64,000 nucleotides of DNA from Siphonodentalium dalli (taxonomy: Eukaryota; Mollusca; Scaphopoda; Gadilida; Siphonodentaliidae), in contig CP136066.1 in NCBI GenBank assembly GCA_032622095.1, forward strand, positions 225,498,961 to 225,562,960. Direction: 5' to 3'. Position 1 is the first letter of the stretch. The number at the start of each line of letters is the position of its first letter. Positions 11,466 through 23,861 of this stretch are shown one piece after another. Under the pieces are notes generated by a model. The model searched no databases and was not told the origin of the DNA. It worked only from the letters and a program-made list of their open reading frames with translations. Both the position numbers and the translations under genes were made by a program.

Positions 11466-12610
11466 GTGTCGAGAACTGTGAAATCATTTAAGAAACCGTT
11501 CTTTCTGAATCCTGATACAATGACAGTTTTACCTCATCTTCTTCTGTCGCTTGATATACAGCGCCAAGAATATACATTCATCAGTCAAGAGTTCATTCAA
11601 TTTTTCGGACTATCTATAACACCTGTCTCACATGACCAGAAAATGCTCAACAGCAGTCATCGAATATTAGGACTCGCATCTGTCGATCTAACTAAACAAG
11701 GGCATGTCATCCCCATTCATGGATATGCTGTGACGGAGGAGCTACCGACATTGAATGTGGTCTGAATTTCATGATGGACAACGATATAACAATTCGGCCA
11801 CGAAAATCACAAATGTCAATTGGAAACGACTTGCAGTATTGCTATTTAACGTTGGATTCTGACATGGACATTCACACTCATGATTTGCAAAAGTTTACCA
11901 ACAATCATATTTCCAACTGTACCTTAAACGTCCACAAATTCCATTCTGATGCGTCATCTGGCGGTGTGATGTCTCACAACCATATGACAACGGATAGCAC
12001 CGTAAATAAGATTAACCATTTGGGACAGCCTGATGTGATTATGACAAATTCCAGTGCCAGTGAACGCGGATACACGTGCTAGTACTTGTGTTGATAAACG
12101 TACATCAACATATCTCACAGGAATGTGCACATAAATTCAGTTAGTCAGCCCCATTCAGAATCTCTACCTGCTACCTACTCCAACGTTAACGAAACACATA
12201 TTGGCAGTGACAGGAAACCCAGTTGTGACTTAAAATCTGTTCTTCCATCTACATGTACCAGGTCGGGCTTCAAAGTGAATGAAAACTCACACTCGGCGAA
12301 TATTAAGAACTGTCCGCTTTTTGATCTCTCCAAAATCACAGAGAATGTACAGGACAAACAAAATGGGAGTCCTCCTCAATATACATGCCACTCTCTTGGC
12401 GTTGTGGATTTCTCTGATGAAATGAGTTGTCCTCGTGTTTATGAACAGTCACTTCATTCTGACATTTTGCTTTATTATCGGCCAAGGCCCAGCCTATTTT
12501 TTATCATGTGTGGTGCGTCATCGTTCGGAGGACCCGGACCTCATAAAGACAACTCTTACTTAAAGTTACCGTACCGAAACGTATACATGCCACACGTACA
12601 AAGAGGTTAA
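11466..12610 (+). pseudogene. Broken retroelement region, retropepsin-like
   Basis: Three consecutive plus-strand frames (11466-11765, 11771-12082, 12125-12610) read as one decayed polyprotein. The first ends E-E-L-P-T-L-N-V-V and, after a 1-base shift, continues G-L-N-F-M-M-D-N-D-I-T-I. This is the pattern of the C-terminal part of a retroviral-type aspartic protease (hydrophobic-L-G-x-(D/N)-F). The catalytic D-S/T-G was not found upstream. The third frame is Ser/Asn-rich and unassigned. Several stops and shifts separate the frames, so it cannot be active. Confidence 0.45.
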
Positions 12611-12891
12611 TATGAATATTTGTTATACCAGTTCCAGTTCCATGGGTATATTAAGAACACAATATTTTGTTTTTTGTTGTTACAACGGATTCAGGCGAGA
12701 TATACCGCCATCTTTAGTTAAGTAAACAAAAGAGGAATCTATATCGTTTTAACATATCTACAATGGCTGTTTTTTATGGATTGCTGCGTCATCTGTGCTA
12801 TTTTGTTTATTTGTCTTTAACCCGGTAAGCTGATTGGCTTAGTAAATTCGGACTTCTTTGATGTTAAATCGCATCATGCATATGTAGCCTA

Positions 12892-13316
12892 TTAAAGGCC
12901 CACATAATGTTCGAATCATCAGATCACATTATATACAACATATTCTATATGATACGCCATTTGAAAGAGGAAGCTCCAAATCATTGTATTATCAACTTAT
13001 ACGGTAGAATAAACTGTGAACATGTTGTTTTTTGTCAAGGTACCGATGTGTGTTCTGTGTTTAGTTTAATGTTATGTAAAGCCACCTTATTGTCATCAAT
13101 GAAAGGGGAATAACTGAATCTCTTAGTTGTGAATTATGATACATTCTGTGGGTAAACAATGGGGGATGTCTTGGGATGATAACTGATCATCTTTATCACT
13201 TTATGGACACTCCTTGACCACAGCTGTTCCGTATTCTGGTGGAATATATACAGTTTTGGTTCCTCTTCCACATGCTATATAATGTGATATAGGTATTTGA
13301 ATAAGTGGGCCTTTAA
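12892..13316. mobile_element. AGGCCCAC MITE, copy 1
   Basis: Begins TTAAAGGCCCAC and ends GTGGGCCTTTAA. It contains a shared interior (CATTTGAAAGAGGAAGCTCC, and TGTGAACATGTTG). It lies in apyrase intron 3. Confidence 0.85.
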
Positions 13317-13740
13317 TCGTCATATATTAACCCCATATAACCGCGCCGATGTGTATCAATAGCGAGCAGTTTGAGGATTTAAACCGTCTTGTGGCTTTGA
13401 TGTGCGCTCGATGTCTGTTAACGCGTCTCACCACCATGATCCGCGCTTACTCAATCGATAGTTGACAAGAAATATTGTGCGAGTTCTAAGTATTATTGTT
13501 GCCCCACGTCTGTGGGTTGTATTGAGCTAGGACCGAGTTTGTGTGTATTGTGTGTGACCGTCCAATAGCGGTCTCTATTATAACGAACCAAGTTTTCTCT
13601 CTCTTGGTTTGGGTCGGAAATACTCATTGATCGAATATTGTCATATGTATTGGTTATCCAGCTATGTAACTACCTTAGTAATGATGCTGTACGATTTGAC
13701 ACAATAATACCACAGTATGCACGCATGCTATACAAGACAA

Positions 13741-13840
13741 GTGACTCATTCGACGAAATACTGCACCCTGTGTGTGTCTGGTGTAGAAAGCTTTCTACAC
13801 AAGACACACACAGGGTGCAGTATTTCGTCGAATGAGTCAC
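13741..13840. repeat. 100 bp near-perfect palindrome
   Basis: Arms 13741-13790 and 13791-13840 meet at AAAGCTTT with one mismatch and no spacer. Starts GTGACTCATTCGACGAAATA. Confidence 0.93.
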
Positions 13841-14051
13841 TTCACGCGACGATAAAGAACGAGAAAATGAAACACGTCGTTGCACCTCCTCGGAAATTGT
13901 GGAAACAGGAATTGTTAAACGATTTGTTGCAATTCGAATCCACTCTAAGAATTGAGTATAATCTGATCACAGGAAAACGAAATGACAATAAGAAAAAAAC
14001 AACAAATAATCTTTGGTCCCAGGAAATTAAATTGAAATAGTTCCGAAGCCG

Positions 14052-15700
14052 TTGCGTTGTCTTTTCTGGTCGAGTTGGTTCTAGTTCGTGAAGATTGAAT
14101 GCTTTTCTATTTTGATAGAATGCCACTGATGCTCTGTGACAACAGATTTCTAAATGCATCGAACAAATTGTAAACTTGACAAATGGGACTCCATCTAATG
14201 TGACCGGTTTATGGATGCACCCAGAGTGACAAGCCGGAGTTTAGAAATCTTGTTTTTTGCTCTTTTTTATTAGGTTTCCAATGTCTGGACATCGTGTGGG
14301 AACTAGAACAGATTATGTACAATCACGATACATGTAGCATGCTTATTTTTGCTCTTTAAGAACACTTGTTTTGCTTTTGTTTTATTATTTTTCCAAGGTC
14401 TAAACATCTTGTGAGAACTAGAGCAGATTAGGTATTCGAGTTGATTCTAGTTCGTGGAGATTGGACAGTTTTTATATTCGATACCTTGTCGATGGTATTT
14501 GTGAAAACATATTTCTAAACGCATGGAACCAATTGTAAATAGACAAATGGGAGTATGTCTAAAGCGACCGGATTAAGGATGTATCCAGGGTTACAGACCC
14601 ACGTTTAGAAAACTATAGTTGCTCTTATTTGATTATGATTCCAATATTTGAAAATAATGTGGGAACTAGAACAGATTATGTACTATCACGATACATGTAG
14701 TATGCTGTTGAGGACAAAACCAACCAATTTACAAACTATTTGTCTTTTCTTGTCGAGTTCACTGCTGTTCGTGAAGAATGATTTTTTTGTTATTTGATAG
14801 AATGCTGCTGACGCTAAATGCATGGAACAAATTCTAAACTTAACAAAAGTGACTGACTCTAAAGCGACCGGTTTATGGATGCATCCATGGTTACCGGATC
14901 ACATTTAGAAAACTTAATTTTGATCTGTTTTATTATGTTTCGAAGTTCTTGTAGGAACATATTAGGTATTATGACTTTGCACATATCATGCTGGTTATAG
15001 TCTGTGTGTGGGCATAACTAACCAACAAACCACGTTGTCTATTCTGGTCGAGTTGATTTTGTGGAGTGAAGACTTTTAGGTTTGGTATATCATGTTGATG
15101 GCGCATTTCGCAATAGGGTGTTTAAAGGCCCACTTAAGTTTCGAAACCCCAGGTAATTTATAAAATAATAAGCCATATTATATACCATTTGAAAGAGGAA
15201 TCTCCAAAACACTGTATTATCAACTTATTCGTTGTAATAAACTGTGAACATGTTGTTTTTGTTGAGATACCGACTTGGTGTTCTGTGCTCAAGTTTCACT
15301 ATGTCCAATGGCAGGGGAATAACTTACGATATCAAATTATTCCCCTTCCATTGAAAATACATTTTAAGTTTGAATTATTATGCATTCTGGGAGCCATAAG
15401 AGGGGAAATCTTTCTATGATTTCAGCTGTTTTCTATTTAAATATGGGAATCTTCTTAAACAGACGTTTCATATGGTGATTAATTATAGTATTTTAATCAT
15501 ATGTTATGACATTGATTGTTAACAAAACCGTATATTAAGGCACTATAATAAAAATAATTGTGACTCGAAAGTTAAATGGGCCTTTAACGGCATGGAACCT
15601 TGCGTTTATAAAACGTATTTTGCTCTTTGTTTAGTTGCCATTGTCTGGAAACATATGAAAACTATGGATACCAGAACAGATTAACCCTTTCATTGCTGGA
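14052..15700. repeat. Diverged tandem repeat of about 300 bp, 4 units, hosting MITEs
   Basis: Recurring order: CTTTTCTGGTCGAGTTG, GATAGAATGC, GCATGGAAC, GACCGGTTTATGGATGCA, GGAACTAGAACAGATTA. Units begin near 14055, 14430, 14745 and 15035. The fourth is split by the MITE at 15122-15587 and ends at the element at 15682. Confidence 0.75.
15122..15587. mobile_element. AGGCCCAC MITE, copy 2
   Basis: Complete copy with TTAA at both ends, inserted into a unit of the roughly 300 bp tandem repeat at 14.0-15.7 kb. Repeat sequence resumes on the other side (CGGCATGGAACC). Confidence 0.88.
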
Positions 15701-15900
15701 CCTTCCTGATTGTTTGCATTCTCTTATACAAGCGCGTCTCACATAGGGAGAATCACATATATAAGAGAATACATTGGCCTAAAAATATTTACATTGACCA
15801 TGCATGTAAGCCAATGCATTATCGTGTGTATGCGAGGCCTATATAAGAGAATGTTCTGGCACACGATTTTTAATGCTGCACCAGCGCAGCTCCAGCCATG
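15682..15900. mobile_element. TTAACCCTTT-type element, degenerate
   Basis: Starts TTAACCCTTTCATTGCTGG and contains degenerate copies of the GCATTCTCTTATA hairpin. The right end is not clear. It interrupts the last unit of the 14.0-15.7 kb tandem repeat. Confidence 0.6.
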
Positions 15901-17260
15901 AAAGTGTAAAGCACTACCTTGATCGCATTCCTGCCAATTCCCTGGGGAATTAGTTTCCCTGGGGACAACTATCCAACTATCCAATAAAAGGTCGCGACAT
16001 GGGTTATCGCTTGAACCGAAGACAGATCAGAAACCATCAACAAACGTCCCTGTCATTTCGCGTCGGGATGATTCTAGTTAATGATGAGTGAATGCTTTTA
16101 TATGTGTTAGTTAGCATGCGTCTGAAGCATTACAGAATCCGATTCCCAAAATGTACAAAACCAATTCCAAACTTGACATCATTTGCTTGTTAAAGGTACA
16201 CACTCCGATTCGATGGTCATCATATTCCAACAACGACTTATGAACGTGAACGTATTGCTCATATATGGAGATGGTTTTGTCATCCACCGCTTTCACCCTC
16301 TTTGACTAAACTATCTATCTATACGTACGTAGCAGCCCACCATCCTTCCCGATACACCAAAGCATCTGATATTTGTTTTCTTCTTTATTAACTCCTTAGT
16401 CACTAATTTAGTATTTAAAAATACCACGCCTATACAGAAAGCGGGGGCAAAGCCATACACATAGGTTCCAATACATACGGCATATACTGCTATATAGTGT
16501 TTATATATGTCCTAGAATAATATAGGGATTGATTGCCGTGGCCCGTGTGTATGGAGCCTCTGTGTGTTGTAACTTGTATTAATTTCCCCACAATGACGTA
16601 GAGCAGACCACCCTATTACAAATAAGGGCGTTATGGAACAACATATGTACAATATATAATAATCCTTTTATTTCAGACAAAAAGAACGCCCTTATCCCTG
16701 CCACGTGGGTGTGTATGGGCTATGTAAAAACGTGGCTTATATATCTAAGGAATTAATAACGGTAGCTAAATTTAAACAATAAAATATTCCAACAACAACA
16801 TTTCTTCAAAATACACTTTAGTTATCAGAATTACAATAATGGTAACCACTGTCAATGTCCCGATACGTCTAGAGTTGAAGGGTTGATAGGCCGTGGCTCG
16901 GGAACATTAAACACTAAAGATTCCATAGATGTTCATAACTTTATATATGTATAAGTCTCTCTCGATAAGTACAATATATAGGTGGATGAACAGAGGTGTT
17001 GGTGGTAGCAAGGTTGTCTGATAAGTGAAGTCTCCGCTACAGAGCACGGGTAGTTACTTCAGCGTATGGTGTATCATGCGTCTAAATAAGGTCTGAGATA
17101 CCATGCTACCCTTGGATATGACGTGTATCACTATACTCTCTTATAGAATGATACAGGCTTCATCCTCCCTACTTCATACAATGGTTGCTACCAGTCATAA
17201 GTTACTCATAACCGCTTAAGAATATGATCTTGTTAATTATGCGTGTGTGTTTCTATGTCT
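15901..17260. other. Apyrase intron 3, unassigned part
   Basis: Only a short stem (ATAAGGGCGTT at 16620 with AACGCCCTTAT at 16686) stands out. Confidence 0.5.
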
Positions 17261-17266
17261 CCTATG

Positions 17267-17450
17267 TATTGTGCGTATCTATACAATTAGCCCTAGCAAT
17301 TACAATCACTGGGGAAAGGAAGTTCATCATAGATTTGGGAAAACGTATAACAATCTTATGCATTGTGCTTATCTATACAATTAGCCCTAGCAATTACAAT
17401 CACTGGGCAAAGGAAATTCATCATAGATTTCGGAAAACATATAACAATAA
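17267..17450. repeat. Tandem duplication of about 93 bp
   Basis: ATACAATTAGCCCTAGCAAT and the following bases through GGAAAACRTATAACAA occur twice (from 17280 and from 17374). Confidence 0.85.
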
Positions 17451-17554
17451 ATATACTATCTTCTGTACTATCGGACATCAACTCTAGTATACAATTTCCC
17501 AAAACGTATTATATATCAACATTGTGTTCAATGCAGTTTGGTGTCGAAATAGAA

Positions 17555-17825
17555 AACATCTGAAATCATAGAAAGATTTCCCCCGTTATGGCACCCAGAA
17601 TGCAAATATACGTCAAACTAAAAATGTATTTTCAATGGAAGGGGAATAACTCTATATTTTAATATATAGCGTTAGTCCCCTTCCATTGACAATACTGAAA
17701 CTTGAACACAGAACGCAAGTCGTTATCTCAACAAAAACAACATGTTCGGAGTTTGTTACCTCTTTCAAATTGTATATACTTTATATAAAATGATTTGGGG
17801 GTTCTAATATTAAATGGGGCTTTAA
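17555..17825. mobile_element. AGGCCCAC MITE, copy 3, truncated
   Basis: Reverse orientation; only the part nearest one end is present (GGGGCTTTAA at 17816-17825). Interior matches the other copies (TGAAATCATAGAAAGATTTC). Confidence 0.75.
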
Positions 17826-17841
17826 TACTAACCGATTAGCC
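17825..17841 (-). repeat. 17 bp echo of the exon 3 donor
   Basis: Identical to 18057-18073, which spans the end of exon 3 and its GTTAGT donor. It lies 230 bp into intron 3 and abuts the TTAA end of a MITE. Short, so it may be partly coincidence. Confidence 0.5.
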
Positions 17842-18064
17842 CACAGTAGTACAAGTATGCTGGCTGTGCCTATCATTTGCATAATGAGGTCCCCAGAGGG
17901 TGAATTTAGCGACGCTATTCCGCATAGCGGGCTATCATCACTAAATTCACCCACATTCATGGCCACATCTGCTATGAGAGACATAGACTCAGATTGAAGT
18001 TAACTTAATGGTGAATATTGTGAACCTCGAATATGCAGTTTGTCGTCTGCCAATATATACTAAC

Positions 18065-18306
18065 CGATTAGCCGACAGGGGTCGTAAACCAGGCTACTTT
18101 TGCCACCAGCCATGTACAGGTGTCGCTCCATTTTACGCTGCATGTATGACTGTCCGTACGACATGTAGCTGTGTGAGTACACCTCGAACATCTTCTGCTC
18201 CAGCTCTATCCGGAACAGACCCTCGTAGATCGGGACGTCTGGAACGAACGCAATCTGCGTCGACCCGCCTCCCATCTCCAAGATGCCCGCCATTTTGTCG
18301 CCGATT
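18065..18306 (-). CDS. ENTPD: Apyrase/ENTPD exon 3 (ACR4)
   Basis: Exon of 242 bp, residues 171-252. The acceptor GTTACAG precedes A, which completes Arg171. ACR4 is at residues 178-191 (GILEMGGGSTQIAF), the second phosphate-binding loop of the actin-like fold. The exon continues through a Tyr/Met-rich stretch (residues about 210-235) to the conserved Asp-Pro-Cys at 246-248. The donor is ATCG|GTTAGT at 18065/18064. The intron before it is 7.3 kb and the one after 7.9 kb, both filled with mobile elements. No inactivating change is visible. Confidence 0.92.
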
Positions 18307-18637
18307 CTGTAACATCAATCATAAATGTCAGAATTTGTAAGAGAAATTATTTAAACTGTTCCTGATACTGCAGACTTCAAATTAGAACAACAGCACATGT
18401 TATTTATATTATCTTAAATCCCTGTTGATTTGGACGTAATCTGGGCGACCCCTCCATTGCGATAATTTTAAAGTCCCCAGGTTGTTTCAAGTCTGAACTT
18501 TTGGTGTAATGTGTTAAATTCCGGTCAGGTTTCGTGGATACAGATAGGTAAATTTATATACACATAGTGAAGTACTCAAGTTGTAAAATGTAGAGCAGCT
18601 GGAAATTGCTATGTCTGCATGGGGCAATTTCTTTCAG

Positions 18638-19222
18638 AGTGCCTTACTCGTATTTAAATTCCCGCAGTACTATTTTCCGCTCAGTTTTGAATTCGCGAAC
18701 TTTAAAACTCGCGCAAAATATTTTCGTAAAGTCATTAATCTGAATGGCAGTTTCAGTTCTTAGTCGTTTCTGAAGATACAGGCATTAAACACGATCACTG
18801 AGGATATATATCGTATAGACTATAACTGCATCATTTTGTGACAAAATCAATTAAATGAACTAACTCAGACTATATGGTCAGGGTGCTTTCAAGCACATTC
18901 ATGCAATCTGGAATAAGTTTATTTCTTACAAGCATTTCAACATCGTCGACGTAACGTTAATGTCCATGTCGCTTGGCATTGAGTAACGGTTTTGATTTGT
19001 TTTATATTGGCTGACCGAATATAACTATATAGCCATAAATGTATATGGGTACTTGTCTATTCAGTTTCCAGCTTTTCGCAATGTGTGTAACTCATCAACA
19101 TAGCCCTCGGTCTTGTCTTCCCTGTGGTTAATTAGTCATACTATTTTCGCTCAGTATTAAATTCTCACACCGACGGGTGCGCGGTAAATAGTACTGCGCG
19201 AATTTAAATACGAGTAAGGTAT
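18638..19222. mobile_element. MITE with 35 bp inverted ends
   Basis: CCTTACTCGTATTTAAATTC at 18642 is the reverse complement of the sequence ending at 19219; the arms run about 35 bp. 585 bp, no coding capacity, in apyrase intron 2. Confidence 0.75.
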
Positions 19223-19423
19223 ATAAAGTATATAAACTGTAAACAAAGCCCGTACAAAATTACGGCATAAAGTACCGGCAGCCATGATACCGTTGGACTC
19301 AGCCGTAACCTTTACGGTAAAATCCGTTTATTCAATTGAACAGTAAATTCCTACAGTAAATTGCATTATTTACCAGTAAATAAATATCGGCACAATCTCA
19401 AATATACAATAGCGGTATTTCTG

Positions 19424-19812
19424 TTAACCCTTTACCCAACAGAAGGGCCCTGTGCCAATGCATTCTCTTATATATGCGAGTCGACCATAGGTCGCCTCGC
19501 ATATATAAGAGAATGCATTGGCTTAACACATTAAAAATTATAAAATTGTTAAAGAATGTAAGAAAAAATGTTAAAAAATGATTTTTTTTAGGCCAATGCA
19601 TTCTCTTATATATGCGAGGCGACCTATGGTCGACTCGCATATATAAGAGAATGCATTGGCACAGGGCTAACTGTAACTATCACAATGTGGTCAAGGACCC
19701 GGTTCCAATGATATCCATATTTGTATGGTTCTATTGAGACAGACCGAAGATATTTTAGGCTGTTGAAGCTTTATTTGGCCGGTTTTGGCCGGTTTGTTGG
19801 GTAAAGGGTTAA
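19424..19812. mobile_element. TTAA-ended double-hairpin MITE, copy 2
   Basis: Full-length copy in opposite orientation to the copy at 5.3 kb, lying in intron 2-to-3 sequence downstream of exon 3 numbering (intron 2 of the apyrase gene, 18307-25631). Both hairpins are complete. Confidence 0.88.
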
Positions 19813-20925
19813 AATGTTAACTTTATGTAAATATCACAATCCCCCACGATAGTTCTCCAATAGGTATTTAGATGATTGTAATATAACTAGACCAGTTTTG
19901 AACATCATTAAATGGCCCATAGTTGAACAATTCCAACTCAACTGCTGGTATGTGCAAATGAAATTTCGCGAACTTGAGAATTTTGTCTGGTTCAAGGGGA
20001 TGCATTTGGAAATTTCAAGGTGGCCAGCCGCACAACAAAGGTCATCCAGCCACAACCTTGTAGCAGTGTGATAACACAATCCGCGTCAGTGTGTACTGCC
20101 TAGTGCTATTCTTGGGCATGGGCATTTGAGAAGAGCGGCGGGACGAATTTAGCCAGTACGTTTTTATTACATCCTCGGTCATTGGCGACCGCATACACCA
20201 CAATTCGAGGTCCATTGAGGAATTGTTACTCCGCGACTTACGATAAAAAGCATAAACCAACTCGATCAATCACTGGCTTTACTTCCACAGCATTAAACTC
20301 CGCTATCGGCTGCCCTATCGATTAGCGCATGCGCATTATGGCACGCGTTAAATCTCCCGGATGAGTTATCTCCCCTCGTCCATCAGTATCACACGGTATA
20401 TGACAGTGGTTCCATACTATTCTCCCAGACATTACAGATCAAAGGATCAAAAACCTAATTTCCGCTCAAGATTAATTAGCATCGCAAAGGGGATCGAGAG
20501 ATCTGTATGACGCGTTTAGACACAGTGGTTTAACCGTCAATGGTGGGTATTTTCTAGGTCTATAAACGCATATCCTCGTGGGGCACAGATGTGTTGCCTC
20601 TTGGAGGCGGTCGTCTGTAGCTTATTGTATAGTAATAATTACCGATTCATTTATATAGCGTATTATAGATTGGAGTATTGGTGCGCTTTACATCGAATGT
20701 AGCCAGGTTCAGCCAAGTGTAACTTGTAACGTGTGTTGCCAATGCCAACGTAGGCAACACGACTCATGTGACCATCCCGCATACACGTACAATGTCAAAC
20801 CGTTCGTTTAGAAGTTTTGTGTCAAACGTTTAGCGTTACCATGGTTACGGAACGTGTAGCAAGAGGGAGTAATACAATCTGAAAGTTTTTTATAATGTCT
20901 TGATATACGGTTTTAATAACATTAG

Positions 20926-21888
20926 ATGTGACCCGCCATATCAAATCCAGTCGTAAGTCGGGATGTTTTTTACCCTGTGCCAATGCATTCTCTTATATAT
21001 GCGAGTCGACCATAAGTCGCCTCGCATATATATAAGAGAATGCATTGGCCTAACAATTTTTTATCATTTTTTTTAAATAAACGTTTCTTACAATTTTTAG
21101 GACATAAAATAAAAAAACATCCATTACCCTGCAGGGAGCCCCACACATATATAGACGCATATATAAGAGTGTCGTCTGCTCATGTTTGTCTTGGGGCTCT
21201 GTATGGGTATTAAAGAATACAAGAACAAATTATTAAAATTGTAAAAAATTGTTAGGCCAATGCATTCTCTTATATTTACACACTAAGTGTTGTCATCACT
21301 AAATCCAGCATTCTGATTGGTCGGCGCCCACGTGGGTAGTTGCAGTTATTTCTCGGTGAATGCGCATCGCCTCATAACACCAAGCTAATAACACTATCGA
21401 TACGTCATTAGGTTTGGAAAGACGAACGCGTAATGCTTTGGGCGCATTTTTACTCGCGCAGGATTGACTTAATACGTCATCGGGTTTCAACATGAAGAGA
21501 AATTGTTCCTATTAACGTTTGCCAAGGGTGCTATTGGGTATTTTGGGCTGATCTTGTCACGATACACTTTTCGATTTAAATATATTTACAAAAGTGGCCT
21601 TTTCGCTAAATGTATATAAATATAAGGATTAACTGTCATGTGGACTATTTTTATGGAGATGTAACGGTGAGGTAAGTGGACATAACTTGTATGTAAAACC
21701 CTTCGGGTTTTACACAAGTTATGTCCACTTACCTCACCGTTACATCTCCATAAAAACAGTCCACATGACAGTTAATCCTTATTTATATGCGAGGCGCCCT
21801 ATGGTCGACTCCCATATATAAGAGAATGCATTGGTACAGGGTAAAACAAATCCCGACTTACGACTGGATTTTATATGGCGGGTCACAT
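20926..21888. mobile_element. Composite element with 37 bp inverted ends, copy 1
   Basis: Starts ATGTGACCCGCCATATCAAA and ends with its reverse complement; the inverted ends run about 37 bp to the CGGGAT block. Inside are the GCATTCTCTTATATATGCGAG hairpin, the GGGAGCCCCACAC/GGGGCTCT hairpin (21131-21207) and, unlike copy 2, an extra segment of about 500 bp with a 160 bp palindrome. Confidence 0.85.
21621..21782. repeat. Long near-perfect palindrome
   Basis: Arms of about 77-80 bp meet at AAACCCTTCGGGTTT (21697-21710). I see one mismatch and a 2 bp difference between arms. It lies within the composite element. Confidence 0.88.
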
Positions 21889-22301
21889 ATGCCATAAAAT
21901 ATGATTAAATACTATAATTCATCACCATTTGGAACGTCTGTGTCCCAGAAGGAGCCAATAGAGTAATAGAAAATAGCTGAAATCATAAAATCATTTTCAC
22001 CGTTATGACTTCCATAATGCAACATAATTCAAAATGTAGTTTATTTTCAATGTAAGGGGAATAACTCGATATATAAATAGATAAATAGTCATTTCCCTTC
22101 CATTGACAATAATCGACTTTGTGCACAGACTTTAGCACAGAACATACATCGACATCTCAATAAAAACAACATGCTCGCAGTTTATACTGTCGAATAAGTT
22201 GAAAATGCAATGATTAGGAGCTTCCTCTTTCAAATGGTATATAATATGGCATATATTTTATATAAAATTATCTGGGGTTCGAAAATTAAGTGGGCCTTTA
22301 A

Positions 22302-23339
22302 ATTCGTCAGCAACGGTTACATCCGTTACCTTTTCCCAAAAGAGTTGATGGCAATAACTTCCATTAAATTGCGTAGGTTGTCTGCCTCCTGGAACATACA
22401 TTGATTTGTTTTCGCAGCAGTTTTTCACGGTATCATTTGTCGCTTATGTATTGAATATCGACGGTTACACTGTGGACAATGTATCTCTATACTACCGGCT
22501 TAATGCGTAAAAGTTCTGATACCAATTCAATGCAATTCAATTTTATTCTGGTCATCATATAGTGATATTGCAGATTATAGAATTACAGAATCAGATACAT
22601 AATATATATGCATGCACATGCGTTATAATATATAGAGTATATATACGAAAATATAGTAATGTTTATGCTTGTTGCTTTTAGATGATGGTAACAATAATAA
22701 TAATAATAGTATTATATTTGTTCTATGTGGTCCAGTTAGTGCGGTTTATGTTATGAATTCTACTTAGCCACACGAGGGCTTAAACAGGTCTAAGACCATT
22801 CCGACGAAAATCGACAGGTTCCTTGTGTTTTTTTTTCATTTCGGGAATTAAATAATTGCAGTAACTTATGTGAGTTTGGTCTTAGAAAATAATAACCAGT
22901 TGTGCCAAATCTCAAAACTTGTAGATTTGGCATTGTGAAATCACATGTCTTTTCCGGCCAAGTGCATATCCACGGGCAAACCATATATTAGCAAACGTTA
23001 CAAGTTACATGTGTATGTGGCCTAACCTGGTTATTACAACGGTCAGACATTCATGTTGTTGACCTTGCCATTTTAAAAAACCTGGCAGCAACTTTAAAAC
23101 ATCGTGCTAGACAATTGTGTGCTGTTTTGTTTTGACACAAACACAGTGTATAACAATTGTTAAAGCTGCTGCCAATGTTTTGTTCTGTTGTGTAGCCTTT
23201 ACGAGTTGTGTGTCTCCACGTCTCATCTAATAACTATGTGTCATTTATTAACGCCCATCGGGTGTATACTGGTGGGCAAATTTTAGATCGCTGTGTGTAT
23301 GTGGACGTTTTATAAATAGATAATCGGTTTTTCCGGTTT
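22302..23339. other. Apyrase intron 2, unassigned part
   Basis: AT-rich; short dinucleotide and AAT tracts (22690-22715). No exon seen. Confidence 0.55.
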
Positions 23340-23850
23340 TGACAATTCGCAGTAGGTCCCTATTTGCGGAGATCTATTTGCGGAAGTCAACGAATTCGCG
23401 GAGTTCCCATAAAATTGTCGAAATATATTGATTTTAATGAGGGAACGGGTGCGTATACTAATGTCAACGACACAATCATCATAATAGTGGTTTGTTCTAT
23501 CAGTCAGATCATCATCATCATCGTCATAATACGGAACAAGTCTTGCGACTTTTCGTCCCAATAATATTATTTGCAACGCTTGTTTACAAATATATGTATC
23601 GTCATTCGATATTTACTTGTTTACTTTGGTAAAAAGGGAAATAGTATTCAACCAACTGATAGCCTGTTGTCACAATTCGCATTAGGTCCCTATTTGCGGA
23701 GGTCAACGAATGCGCAGAGTTCCCCTAAAATGGTCGAAAGATGTTGATTTTAATGAGGGAACAGGTGCATATATGTCAATTGATACGTATTTTAAACAAA
23801 TAGCGACACGATCATCATAATAGTGGTTTGTTCTATCAATCATATCATAT
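23340..23850. repeat. Direct duplication of about 190 bp
   Basis: 23340-23520 and 23671-23850 share GACAATTCGCA, TAGGTCCCTATTTGCGGA, GATTTTAATGAGGGAAC and ATAATAGTGGTTTGTTCTAT. Confidence 0.82.
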
Positions 23851-23861
23851 TCGCTGGATTG

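Larger units (their letters stand above)
20865..22301. mobile_element. AGGCCCAC MITE, copy 4, split by a nested element
   Basis: Reverse orientation. The pieces 20865-20925 and 21889-22301 join to match copy 2 across GTTTTAATAACATTA / ATGCCATAAAATATGATTAA. The 963 bp between them is a separate inverted-repeat element. The right end is GTGGGCCTTTAA. Confidence 0.75.

Noticed and set aside
19398-19640. Frames reading MRVDHRSPRIYKRMHW
   Set aside because: The same peptide appears wherever the GCATTCTCTTATATATGCGAG hairpin occurs (also 26.9, 29.8, 51.0 and 58.9 kb) on both strands. It is a translation of the palindrome.
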